From NCBI GenBank assembly GCA_023432475.1, contig JAEYUN010000014.1, positions 1 to 30,266 of the forward strand: a stretch of 30,266 nucleotides of DNA, in the 5' to 3' direction. The notes beneath the pieces were generated by a model, which did no database searches, was not told where the DNA came from, and worked only from the letters and a program-made list of their open reading frames with translations. The position numbers and the translations under genes are program-made. The DNA comes from Candidatus Parcubacteria bacterium. GTDB taxonomy: Bacteria > Patescibacteriota > Saccharimonadia > Saccharimonadales > Saccharimonadaceae. Shown in pieces: positions 1-6,372 of this stretch (position 1 is the stretch's first letter; each line of letters opens with the position of its first letter).

Positions 1-183
1 TGCTGGACTATCTCGGTCCAAAACGCTAGCACCCGGACCAATCATATCGAACGGCTGGTTAGTGAATTGGCTGAAGGTATTCGTCGCCCCTGTTGCTGGT
101 TGGGCTGTATCCACCGTACCGACAAGGCCATGAGTCCATCGCAAAAATACGTCATGTCAAGACGCTCAAAAGTGAAAAAGTAA
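1..183 (+). CDS. C-terminal fragment of an unidentified protein, possibly PLP-dependent enzyme
   Basis: An open frame enters from the left edge and ends at TAA 181-183, giving the last 60 residues of a protein whose start is outside the window. The stretch ISVQNASTRTNHIERLVSEL resembles the C-terminal small-domain pattern of fold-type I PLP-dependent decarboxylases and aminotransferases (R-h-S-h-x-N-x-x-T-x-x-x-h-x-x-h-h). That assignment is inference from a short segment. The tail is basic (RRSKVKK). The next gene on the same strand starts 31 nt later with its own Shine-Dalgarno sequence. It could instead be an unrelated protein with a chance match. Confidence 0.5.
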   Translation, partial: CWTISVQNASTRTNHIERLVSELAEGIRRPCCWLGCIHRTDKAMSPSQKYVMSRRSKVKK

Positions 184-214
184 GTTGGTTTTAAGCAAAG
201 GGGGGTTCTCTAGT

Positions 215-649
215 ATGGCGAAAAAAACTTTTAAAAATAAGCCGGACGACTGGCGCAAACCAGCGCTTTTTTGGGGGGCGGTCGTCGTCGTTTGTTTAGC
301 GGTGGCTCTGGTAGCGGCTATGGTGCGCAGCTTGGTGATTGGCCAAATAGACAGTTTCGATAAATGTAAAACTGCCGGCGGGTCTATAGCCGAAAGTTAC
401 CCGGAACAATGTTTTATCAACGGTAAATCGTTTGTAAACCCTTCCCAAGTTAGTAGTGTAAATGACTATGTCGGTATGAGCGAACAAGCTGCGCTAGATA
501 AGGCTGTGTCGGCTGGTACTCCCGCCCGGGTTGTCGAACGCGACGGCGAGTCGTTGCCGGTAACAATGGACTACATGGTCGGACGACATAATTTTCATGT
601 TCGGGACGGACGAGTATATGAGGTGGAGGTTGAGGGTAGTGAAAGGTAG
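215..649 (+). CDS. Membrane-anchored protein with I78 inhibitor-like domain
   Basis: 144 aa. Start ATG 215 is chosen because a purine-rich site (AAAGGGGGG, 197-205) lies about 9 nt upstream; an in-frame TTG at 185 would place that site inside the gene. Residues 17-38 form one membrane segment. Residues 51-76 carry C51 and C66 in a CKTAGGSIAESYPEQC pattern, a small Cys-pair motif I associate with secreted CPR proteins (recollection). Residues 87-139 (GMSEQAALDKA ... RVVERDGESLPVTMDY ... VRDGRVYEV) match the layout of the peptidase inhibitor I78 family (G-h-x-E-x-x-A-x-x-x-A, R-V-V-x-R-D-G-x, T-x-D-Y, N-x-x-V-x-D-G-x-V). Inferred role: an externally displayed inhibitor-like domain on a single-pass anchor. 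Inhibitory activity is not shown by sequence. Confidence 0.75.
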   Translation: MAKKTFKNKPDDWRKPALFWGAVVVVCLAVALVAAMVRSLVIGQIDSFDKCKTAGGSIAESYPEQCFINGKSFVNPSQVSSVNDYVGMSEQAALDKAVSAGTPARVVERDGESLPVTMDYMVGRHNFHVRDGRVYEVEVEGSER

Positions 650-663
650 AGACACTACCTTTC
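641..663 (+). terminator. Hairpin at end of the I78-like gene
   Basis: A perfect 9-bp stem (GAAAGGTAG 641-649, CTACCTTTC 655-663) with a 5-nt loop overlaps the stop codon TAG 647-649. There is no clear T-run after it, so it may be a weak terminator or an mRNA 3'-end stabiliser. Confidence 0.45.
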
Positions 664-676
664 GCCTATGACTTAC

Positions 677-715
677 CACGAAATAAGTCCACCGCAAGGG
701 TGAGCTAATTTCGTG
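677..715. repeat. Inverted repeat, hairpin 0 of a hairpin cluster
   Basis: CACGAAAT (677-684) pairs with ATTTCGTG (708-715). The interior (CACC GCAA GGGTG) can pair further. It lies immediately beside the first copy of the 15-bp tRNA-Glu end repeat (717-731), just as the hairpin at 851-896 lies beside the second copy. Confidence 0.6.
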
Positions 716-716
716 A

Positions 717-731
717 TGATCCCACCGGGAA
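717..731 (-). repeat. Duplicate of the tRNA-Glu 3' end (15-bp direct repeat, copy 1)
   Basis: TGATCCCACCGGGAA at 717-731 is identical to 896-910, which is the 3' T-stem and acceptor end of tRNA-Glu on the minus strand. The flanking bases differ, so this is an isolated partial copy without the rest of a tRNA. It resembles an attachment-site scar or a small duplication. Confidence 0.75.
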
Positions 732-739
732 GAACGCAA

Positions 740-778
740 GATGATATAGCTATCCGCTGCGCTATTAGCTATATCATC
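740..778. repeat. Inverted repeat, hairpin 1 of the cluster
   Basis: A perfect 13-bp inverted repeat: GATGATATAGCTA (740-752) and TAGCTATATCATC (766-778), with a 13-nt loop. It has no T-run on either side typical of an intrinsic terminator. It sits between the two tRNA-Glu end copies. Confidence 0.7.
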
Positions 779-850
779 AACTAAATTTTGTACAAATAAG
801 ATATTTGACAGAATTCGAACCCTCCGGCTTCGGCTCTCGAATGAGATCCT

Positions 851-896
851 ACCAAAGAAAATAGTCCAAGCTAAAGCCTGAACTATTTTCTTTGGT
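851..896 (-). repeat. Hairpin 2, stem begins with the tRNA-Glu CCA end
   Basis: A perfect 15-bp inverted repeat (851-865 and 882-896, loop 16 nt). On the minus strand the 5' arm starts with A-CCA, that is the discriminator base and encoded CCA of tRNA-Glu, so the hairpin begins inside the mature tRNA sequence. It may act as a terminator for the tRNA transcript, though no clear U-tract follows. Confidence 0.65.
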
Positions 897-967
897 GATC
901 CCACCGGGAATCGAACCCGGGTTGCCAGGATGAGAACCTGGTGTCCTAACCGCTAGACGATGGGACC
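893..967 (-). tRNA. tRNA-Glu (anticodon CTC)
   Basis: The minus strand reads GGTCCCA at the 5' end (967-961) pairing with TGGGATC, with discriminator A and CCA encoded (893-895). The D-arm is normal. The anticodon arm is CCAGG-TTCTCAT-CCTGG with anticodon CTC, and the T-loop is TTCGATT. All stems pair well. It lies downstream of the FemAB gene on the same strand and its 3' end is partly duplicated at 717-731. The matching synthetase gene gltX is about 5.4 kb away on the same strand. Confidence 0.95.
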
Positions 968-1009
968 TTTTAGTAGCACAACTACTCTATCAAAACAGGG
1001 GCGGCGTGT

Positions 1010-2080
1010 CTAGTCGTTCTTGTGTTTCCAAGCACGGTAGGCACTGATGAACCAATCTAGTTTCCAGACTGGCCAGTTATAGAAGAAATCACGGGCCCTT
1101 ATATAATGTTCTTTATAGCCGCCAAAGCTGCGCTTGAATTCGCTGTAGCCATGGCGGGGGTGTTTTGGAGTACGATTTTTGTCACTTACAATTCCCCATA
1201 GGTTATAACGCGCTATCTCGGGGTTGTTTTCCTGGAGGTATTTCATAATTTCGTAGTGTAGGTAGTGCGAGGCCGATAGCTCGCGCTCTAGGCTTGATCT
1301 GGCGCCGTGCAGGTAACCGGCTTCACGGCCGTAGATAGATATCAAGGCCCCGGCGAGTACCTGGCCATCTTTTTCAGCTAAGAAAACTTTCTCGTACCCC
1401 TTCGGTGCCAAGGCGGCAAACTGCAGCCGGTAATGGTCGTCCATATGTTTGCCAATACCGCCTTTGCGCTCGTTGAGCTCGTTAAGGAGTGTAATCATTT
1501 TTTCGAGGTCTTCGGCGGAGTCGCTGGCCCGCACGGTAACACCGGCTTTAATATTTTTGCGTAGGTAGTAAGGCACGTTCTTCCGCATACCGTGTTCTTT
1601 GAGCCAAGCCATCAGCTGCTCTTCGTCGTCTTGCAGGTCGACGCACCAAACCCGTTCGGCCTGGGTAAATATGGCGGCTTGGCCGGGCGTTAGACTATCG
1701 ATAGCGGCTTCAGCCGGGTCGCCGCGGACAATGTCAGGGTCGGCGCGGTAAAACGCTACCCCTTTGCCGCGGAAGTAAGTCGAAAGAGCCCTGTAAGTTT
1801 CGGTAACTAGTTGGCTGTTTGAGTAGTCGATTGCTGCACCGCGCGGGCTGTACCAAAAATCACCACCGATTTTTAGGCGGTAACGAGCGGCTTGAACCAG
1901 ACCAACTAACTGCTCGCCGTCATAGATACCGAGCCGGACAAAGTCTCGGGCTTTTTCGCTCATAACACTACCCCACTCCCAGGTGTGCATGAAGGAGACG
2001 TGACTCTTAAGCTGTGGACGGGCTAAAAAATCATCCCAAGTAGGCTGCGCGGCTTCAAATACTCTAACCGTTAATGACAT
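1010..2080 (-). CDS. FemAB/FemX-family peptidoglycan bridge aminoacyltransferase
   Basis: 356 aa. FemA/B/X and MurM proteins transfer amino acids from aminoacyl-tRNA onto the lysine side chain of lipid II, building peptidoglycan interpeptide bridges at the inner face of the membrane. The sequence has the family's double GNAT-like layout: an N-terminal half beginning with a W-x-x-F-x-x-x-P pattern and MHTWEWG (about 46-52), RADPD (142-146), and a C-terminal half with VFLAEKDGQVLAGALI (about 234-249), YLHGARSS and GYSEFKRSFGG (about 313-323), typical of FemAB. No coiled-coil arm like that of staphylococcal FemA is obvious, so it is nearer the short FemX type. The start overlaps the upstream aminotransferase by 17 nt, so the two are translationally coupled. 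The specific amino acid added cannot be read from sequence. Confidence 0.9.
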   Translation of the reverse strand: MSLTVRVFEAAQPTWDDFLARPQLKSHVSFMHTWEWGSVMSEKARDFVRLGIYDGEQLVGLVQAARYRLKIGGDFWYSPRGAAIDYSNSQLVTETYRALSTYFRGKGVAFYRADPDIVRGDPAEAAIDSLTPGQAAIFTQAERVWCVDLQDDEEQLMAWLKEHGMRKNVPYYLRKNIKAGVTVRASDSAEDLEKMITLLNELNERKGGIGKHMDDHYRLQFAALAPKGYEKVFLAEKDGQVLAGALISIYGREAGYLHGARSSLERELSASHYLHYEIMKYLQENNPEIARYNLWGIVSDKNRTPKHPRHGYSEFKRSFGGYKEHYIRARDFFYNWPVWKLDWFISAYRAWKHKND

Positions 2081-3218
2081 CGACTAACTCCCTAGCTCTG
2101 GTGAGCGATATATTAGTTGGCAGGTTGATAATGCGCGTCGACAAGTCCTCGGACACCGGACAGAGTTCGCGGTCGTAGTTATATGTGTTTGGGTCGGACG
2201 GACCCGGAAAAAGTGTCGGCCGGTACCATTTACCGACAAAAAAGCCGCTTTTTTGTAAGTCATGAAAAGCTTGTTCGGCAGCTTCCGGGGTTGGATAAAG
2301 CAGCGGCAGGCGTAACAATGGTCCTTCGGCTTGACAGCCTTTTGGCAGAACTAGTTTTTCATGGTTCAAGAAACTAACACGGTAAAAATCACTAATTGTT
2401 GTGCGGTTTTTGATTTGTTTATCGTAGTTCTCAAGGCCCTCGAGCACTTTTTTAATCATCCAACTACGTGGCCGCGAAACAAGACCGCAGTTAGAGCCGC
2501 TTAGTTCTTTTGGCAATATAGCGGCTTCGAACAATTTCATTTTGGCGAGCGTTGTGCGCAATCTTGCGTTCATGCTTCCAGGTAGACGGTTGAGTACACG
2601 GTTAGTGCTAGCATAGCTCCTTGCTCGTCGGTTGACGCTACGACTAGCCAGTGGCAATTGCTGGAAGGCATTGATAAGTTCAAAGCGCAGCGCTTCGTCG
2701 CTAAGCTCCGGGTTAACCCAAACGGCACCGCCGAATTTGGTCGGCAACATTTTCTCAACTCCAAAACTGTGAACCGATATGTCAGCTAGAAAGTTACCTG
2801 AGCGTTTTGACATCTGTCCTAAGAGGTGGGCTGAGTCCTCGATGAGTAGTAGCCTATGTTCGTCGGCAAAGTCCCGGACAGTCTTAGCGCTAGACGACTC
2901 AATGCCAAAAGTATGCTGCATAATAATAGCTCGAGTAGAAGCCGAAGCTTGCAGCCCGTCTGGATTGAGCGAAAAGTCGTCTGGGTTAATATCGGCATAA
3001 ACCGGTACGTGTCCGGCGGCGAGTATCGGGTTGACGGCAGTTATACAGGTGTATGGTTGGGTTATGACTTCGCCCTTGCCGCGTTGTTTGGCTAGTATTT
3101 GCAGTACTAACTCGATGCCGAGCCGGGCTTTATAAACCAAAAACCAGTCATCGGCGTTGGTGCCGGTCAGGGACGCTAATTGTTTACAGAGTCGTAGCTC
3201 GATAGGTTTCTGTTTCAT
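2064..3218 (-). CDS. DegT/DnrJ/EryC1/StrS-family PLP aminotransferase
   Basis: 384 aa. The family transfers an amino group to keto-sugars or related substrates using PLP. Visible signatures are the N-terminal substrate and phosphate-binding stretch (QPYTCITAVNPILAAGHVPVYADI, about 54-77), EDSAH at 127-131 with the Asp that contacts the pyridine nitrogen, and SFGVEK with the Schiff-base Lys at about K156, followed by a GGAV strand. The surrounding FemAB, two-component and envelope genes suggest an amino-sugar or surface glycan role, but the substrate is unknown. A TGT-TATAAG -10 box lies 8 nt before the start, so it can be transcribed separately from the response regulator whose stop lies 19 nt upstream. 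It overlaps femAB by 17 nt. Confidence 0.88.
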   Translation of the reverse strand: MKQKPIELRLCKQLASLTGTNADDWFLVYKARLGIELVLQILAKQRGKGEVITQPYTCITAVNPILAAGHVPVYADINPDDFSLNPDGLQASASTRAIIMQHTFGIESSSAKTVRDFADEHRLLLIEDSAHLLGQMSKRSGNFLADISVHSFGVEKMLPTKFGGAVWVNPELSDEALRFELINAFQQLPLASRSVNRRARSYASTNRVLNRLPGSMNARLRTTLAKMKLFEAAILPKELSGSNCGLVSRPRSWMIKKVLEGLENYDKQIKNRTTISDFYRVSFLNHEKLVLPKGCQAEGPLLRLPLLYPTPEAAEQAFHDLQKSGFFVGKWYRPTLFPGPSDPNTYNYDRELCPVSEDLSTRIINLPTNISLTRARELVDVING

Positions 3219-3226
3219 AAGCTTAT

Positions 3227-3235
3227 CTTATAACA
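3227..3235 (-). promoter_or_regulatory. Extended -10 promoter before the DegT aminotransferase
   Basis: The minus strand reads TGT TATAAG, with 8 nt to the ATG at 3218. There is no Shine-Dalgarno sequence in between, so a leaderless or near-leaderless mRNA is expected. Confidence 0.6.
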
Positions 3236-3236
3236 A

Positions 3237-3656
3237 CTATTGTACACTCTTGGGTTCGTTGCCGTCGCCTCTGACGGGTGTCATCTGACCGATAATGTCG
3301 AGTAGTTTGCGCGGTGTAATGTCGGCTTTTATGAGGTAGCCGTCAGCTTCTGACTGCATAGCGAGGCGTGACTCCTCGTCTTGGTCGAAGTTGGTTAGGA
3401 CAATGACGCGGCTTTTTTCAATAAGATCGCCGCCTGGGTCGTTTCGGAGCGAGTCAAGAACCTCTATGCCGGTTTGTTCTGGCAGCATAATATCGAGCAG
3501 TATGAGGTCATAAGTTTTAACTTTAGCGGCTGCGAAACCCTCTCGGCCAGTCGTTACCCAGTCGACGTCGTATTCATTATTGCGCAGCGCCCGCACATAC
3601 ATCTCACCGATAAAGCGGTCGTCTTCGATAACTAAAACAGTTTTGATATGGGCCAT
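3237..3656 (-). CDS. Single-domain response regulator (receiver only)
   Basis: 139 aa, a stand-alone REC domain with no DNA-binding output. Residues D12 and D13 (acid pocket), D55 in LILLDIMLP (phospho-acceptor), T88 in VLTN and K110 in YLIK are all present, so it should be phosphorylatable. It starts 2 nt after the stop of the sensor kinase, so kinase and regulator are co-transcribed cognates. With no effector domain it must act by protein-protein contact or pass phosphate on; its target is not evident. The C-terminus is a short acidic and polar tail (GDGNEPKSVQ). Confidence 0.92.
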   Translation of the reverse strand: MAHIKTVLVIEDDRFIGEMYVRALRNNEYDVDWVTTGREGFAAAKVKTYDLILLDIMLPEQTGIEVLDSLRNDPGGDLIEKSRVIVLTNFDQDEESRLAMQSEADGYLIKADITPRKLLDIIGQMTPVRGDGNEPKSVQ

Positions 3657-3658
3657 TT

Positions 3659-5176
3659 TTATCCTTTATACATGCTGTGGTTTTTTATCCAACCGCCGCC
3701 ACTATTTATAATACCTTCATTTGAGTTATTGTTGGCTAATAATTTTTGAGCGACTGCGCTATAAATGGGCACTGAAAAAGTAAAGATACTACCCTCGCCT
3801 TCTTTAGAGCGAACACCAATACTGCCGCCGTGTGATTCGATGATGGCTTTTGATATATAAAGCCCCAAGCCGGTGCCGGAGAAATTTTGGCTCGTGCGGT
3901 GCGAGCGGTAGAACTTAGTGAACAACCCCGAGACGACTGAACCTGGCATGCCTATGCCGGAGTCTTTGACCGAGCACTTGACGAAGTCGCCGTCGACAGC
4001 GGCAGACACCTGTACTATACCGCCTTCGTGGGAGTATTTTATGGCATTGTCGATAAGGTTGGCTAAAACCTCGCTCAAACTATTACGGTCTGCGGCTATA
4101 GTCGGCAGGTCGGTCGGAATGTTGATTTGAAGCAATCGACTCTGAGTCGAAGCTCGTAGATTCATGTCGGGTTGTATTAGAGTATAAATGTCACTCAAAC
4201 GGTCTTCGCGTAGGCTGAGGTTTAAGTGCCGTCTGTCATATCGCGCAGCGTTCAATATGTTATTGATGTAACCGGTCAACCGGTCAGCCGATACTTTGAG
4301 ACGTTCAAACAAAGCGGTTTGATCGGGTTGCAGTTGGGGTTTGAGCTCGTCATGCAGGACATCCAAATAACCAATAATTACCGTTAATGGTCCGCGTAGT
4401 TCATGGGCGGCTAGCGATATAAAGTCGACATCTTCTTCGCTTTGAACGTAGTGTTCGGTACGGTTCAGCGCCAGAATTATCACCTCGATACCGCTGGCGT
4501 CATTGCTGCGGTATTCGGCAAAGACATCGTAGACACGGCGATCTTTTTCGCCTGGCAGCTTGTTTTGAATATGACGCCACTGTTTAGTTTCGTTAATGCT
4601 GCGGTTAGCGGCTGCATCTAACCAATTATCCAGTGTATCGTTCTGCTCGAACATCAATTCAATGGCCTTTTTGCTTTGGGTGTCAGTGACTATGGGAGCG
4701 GCTTGGTTAGTGTAGACTATCTGGCGTTTAGCATTGAGGGCGATAACGCCGATCGGCAGGTCTTGTAATAACTTAGACATCATAACAACTTGGTTTTTAT
4801 CGACGGTTTTAGTTTTGTCATCGTCCGTCTGGGTTGCTAGGTGGTAAATAGTATCTACCATATCTTTGAGACCGGTTTTGACATGCCTTGTGCCGTTAAG
4901 GTTAGGTGGAATGACCACGCTAGGTTGGCCGGAAACGTGGGTAATAGCCCGCGATAGAACATCGAGCGGTTCAAGCGCGCGCGGCAAAATCAACACCAGG
5001 CTCAGCACTTGTAGTACAGCTATAGGCGTAGCTATTAACAGACTTACGCCCAAATCTTTGGTGGCGGCATAGATCATCACCAAGAACACCAAAGTCGATA
5101 GAGCTATTGCACCTAACCACGCTAGTCGAATGCGAGCAGCGTGCTTTTTAGAATAATCAGCTAGCCTTATTGCCAT
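3659..5176 (-). CDS. Membrane sensor histidine kinase (PAS, HisKA, HATPase)
   Basis: 505 aa. Two membrane segments at about 17-38 and 43-65 with almost no extracytoplasmic loop, so it probably senses within the membrane or cytoplasm. A PAS-like region follows (about 128-245, GVIALNAKRQIVYTNQAA). HisKA has the phospho-acceptor H258 in FISLAAHELRGPLT. The HATPase has an N-box near N373-N377, G1 DSGIGM (405-410) and G2 GTGLGL (434-439), so it looks fully active. The 3' part after about residue 475 is a polar tail with an Asn/Ser run. It overlaps the upstream DUF3048 gene by 10 nt and is followed 2 nt later by the response regulator. Its stimulus is unknown; neighbours suggest cell-envelope monitoring. 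Confidence 0.93.
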   Translation of the reverse strand: MAIRLADYSKKHAARIRLAWLGAIALSTLVFLVMIYAATKDLGVSLLIATPIAVLQVLSLVLILPRALEPLDVLSRAITHVSGQPSVVIPPNLNGTRHVKTGLKDMVDTIYHLATQTDDDKTKTVDKNQVVMMSKLLQDLPIGVIALNAKRQIVYTNQAAPIVTDTQSKKAIELMFEQNDTLDNWLDAAANRSINETKQWRHIQNKLPGEKDRRVYDVFAEYRSNDASGIEVIILALNRTEHYVQSEEDVDFISLAAHELRGPLTVIIGYLDVLHDELKPQLQPDQTALFERLKVSADRLTGYINNILNAARYDRRHLNLSLREDRLSDIYTLIQPDMNLRASTQSRLLQINIPTDLPTIAADRNSLSEVLANLIDNAIKYSHEGGIVQVSAAVDGDFVKCSVKDSGIGMPGSVVSGLFTKFYRSHRTSQNFSGTGLGLYISKAIIESHGGSIGVRSKEGEGSIFTFSVPIYSAVAQKLLANNNSNEGIINSGGGWIKNHSMYKG

Positions 5177-6336
5177 GATACATTGCGATCCATAGCCACT
5201 GTCGTTATCCAGGTTTGACCACGTACTAATGGGATTTCTTTACCCTGATCGTCATTGAATGTTAAACGTTCTTTAGTGCCGGCTTTGGACCAAGTACCCT
5301 GTACAACAGTACCGTTCTGGAAGATATAGGCTGGGCCGCTACCGGTTGTAGTGATAATCCGGTGTTGACCGTCGGCGGCTATGGAGATGTTGGTCTTCAT
5401 AGCGATAACTACTTTAGGGGCAATCTGTCCTTTCTCGCGGTCGGTGTGGGCTACGCCGCCCTGGCGTCTATGATAACTGTTGCTGGCGGCATCATATGCA
5501 TAACTAACATCAAATAAACCACTCGAAACGCTAACTGATATGGCGGTGGCGTTCGGTGTTTCAACTTTCTTTTCATCGATACGCGGTGCAAAAGCGAAAC
5601 TGCTGACCTTCTTATTTTTAGCGGCATTTAAAGTGTTGAGTCGCTCGCTGTTGGTGTAGACATTGTGTGGCGCGTAGCGGTCGGCGGCTCGCCAATACGA
5701 CCCAGCATTAAAGAACTGGTCAATATCAACACCGTAGTTACCAGAACGTATCATGGTGAGTGCTTCCGGGCTGCCACCGACATGAGCGACGCTCGGGTCG
5801 AAGGCTGCGGCCCATTCGGCGTAGTATGGTCGCAGACTGCGTACCGGACCGATCAAGCCGGGTTGAGAGTTTTGGTACAGGGCGATAAAACGAGTGATAC
5901 CGCCTTCGGCTACAGCTTCAAATACGACTTCAGCTTCGGCTAAACCGGACTGTGGGCGAGCATCAGGGCTATTTTCTATCATAACTGCGGTGACAGTTCG
6001 CTTAATGGCCTCTTCGCTATCAACTTGTAAGCCGTTTAGGAGCGAGTAGTATTTAACCTCCTTGACCGGAGCATTACTGCCCTCAACGGCGTAAAGCCAC
6101 GGTTGGCTATTCATCCACCATATTAACCCTCCCCCAATAAGTAAAATGGCAAATATAGTTATCGTGAAATATATTTTTTCCTTCTTGGTGAGCGGTCCTT
6201 TTTTAACCAGCTGGAACCGTTTCTTCATCTCAAGCGGTTGACTAGTGGTTGGTTGGTTGTCGAATTTTATTTCTGGCGTGGTTTCAGCCTCAACTACGTA
6301 AGGCTCGTTAAGTGGCGAGTTTTCCTTGTTGTTCAT
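5167..6336 (-). CDS. DUF3048-family membrane-anchored protein (YerB-like)
   Basis: 389 aa. A proline- and acid-rich cytoplasmic tail (1-50) precedes one membrane segment (about 55-75); there is no lipobox, unlike Bacillus YerB lipoproteins. The outer part has the characteristic DUF3048 region with NSPDARPQSGL, EAVAEGGITRF, GPVRSLRPY and VGGSPEAL (about 118-210), and a second domain to the C-terminus with TGSGPAYIFQNGTVVQGTW. Biochemical function of the family is not established. It heads a kinase/regulator unit: its 3' end overlaps the histidine kinase by 10 nt, so it may be an accessory surface or sensing partner (inference). The start is preceded at 6 nt by a TGT-TATACT box. Confidence 0.87.
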   Translation of the reverse strand: MNNKENSPLNEPYVVEAETTPEIKFDNQPTTSQPLEMKKRFQLVKKGPLTKKEKIYFTITIFAILLIGGGLIWWMNSQPWLYAVEGSNAPVKEVKYYSLLNGLQVDSEEAIKRTVTAVMIENSPDARPQSGLAEAEVVFEAVAEGGITRFIALYQNSQPGLIGPVRSLRPYYAEWAAAFDPSVAHVGGSPEALTMIRSGNYGVDIDQFFNAGSYWRAADRYAPHNVYTNSERLNTLNAAKNKKVSSFAFAPRIDEKKVETPNATAISVSVSSGLFDVSYAYDAASNSYHRRQGGVAHTDREKGQIAPKVVIAMKTNISIAADGQHRIITTTGSGPAYIFQNGTVVQGTWSKAGTKERLTFNDDQGKEIPLVRGQTWITTVAMDRNVSWQ

Positions 6337-6342
6337 GAGCTT

Positions 6343-6351
6343 AGTATAACA
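6343..6351 (-). promoter_or_regulatory. Extended -10 promoter before the DUF3048 gene
   Basis: The minus strand reads TGT TATACT, with only 6 nt to the ATG at 6336, so the transcript should begin at or next to the start codon. It probably drives the DUF3048-kinase-regulator unit. Confidence 0.65.
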
Positions 6352-6372
6352 AAAAGCTTATGCTTAGAGTAG

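Noticed and set aside
811..850. T-arm-like stretch (GGTTCGAATTC on the minus strand), possible second tRNA
   Set aside because: The T-stem pairs poorly and no anticodon arm or acceptor stem can be built around it. Kept only as a possible remnant.
494..904. Open minus-strand frame across the hairpin strip and tRNA-Glu
   Set aside because: It runs through a tRNA gene and three inverted repeats and opposite to the I78-like gene, with no ribosome site.
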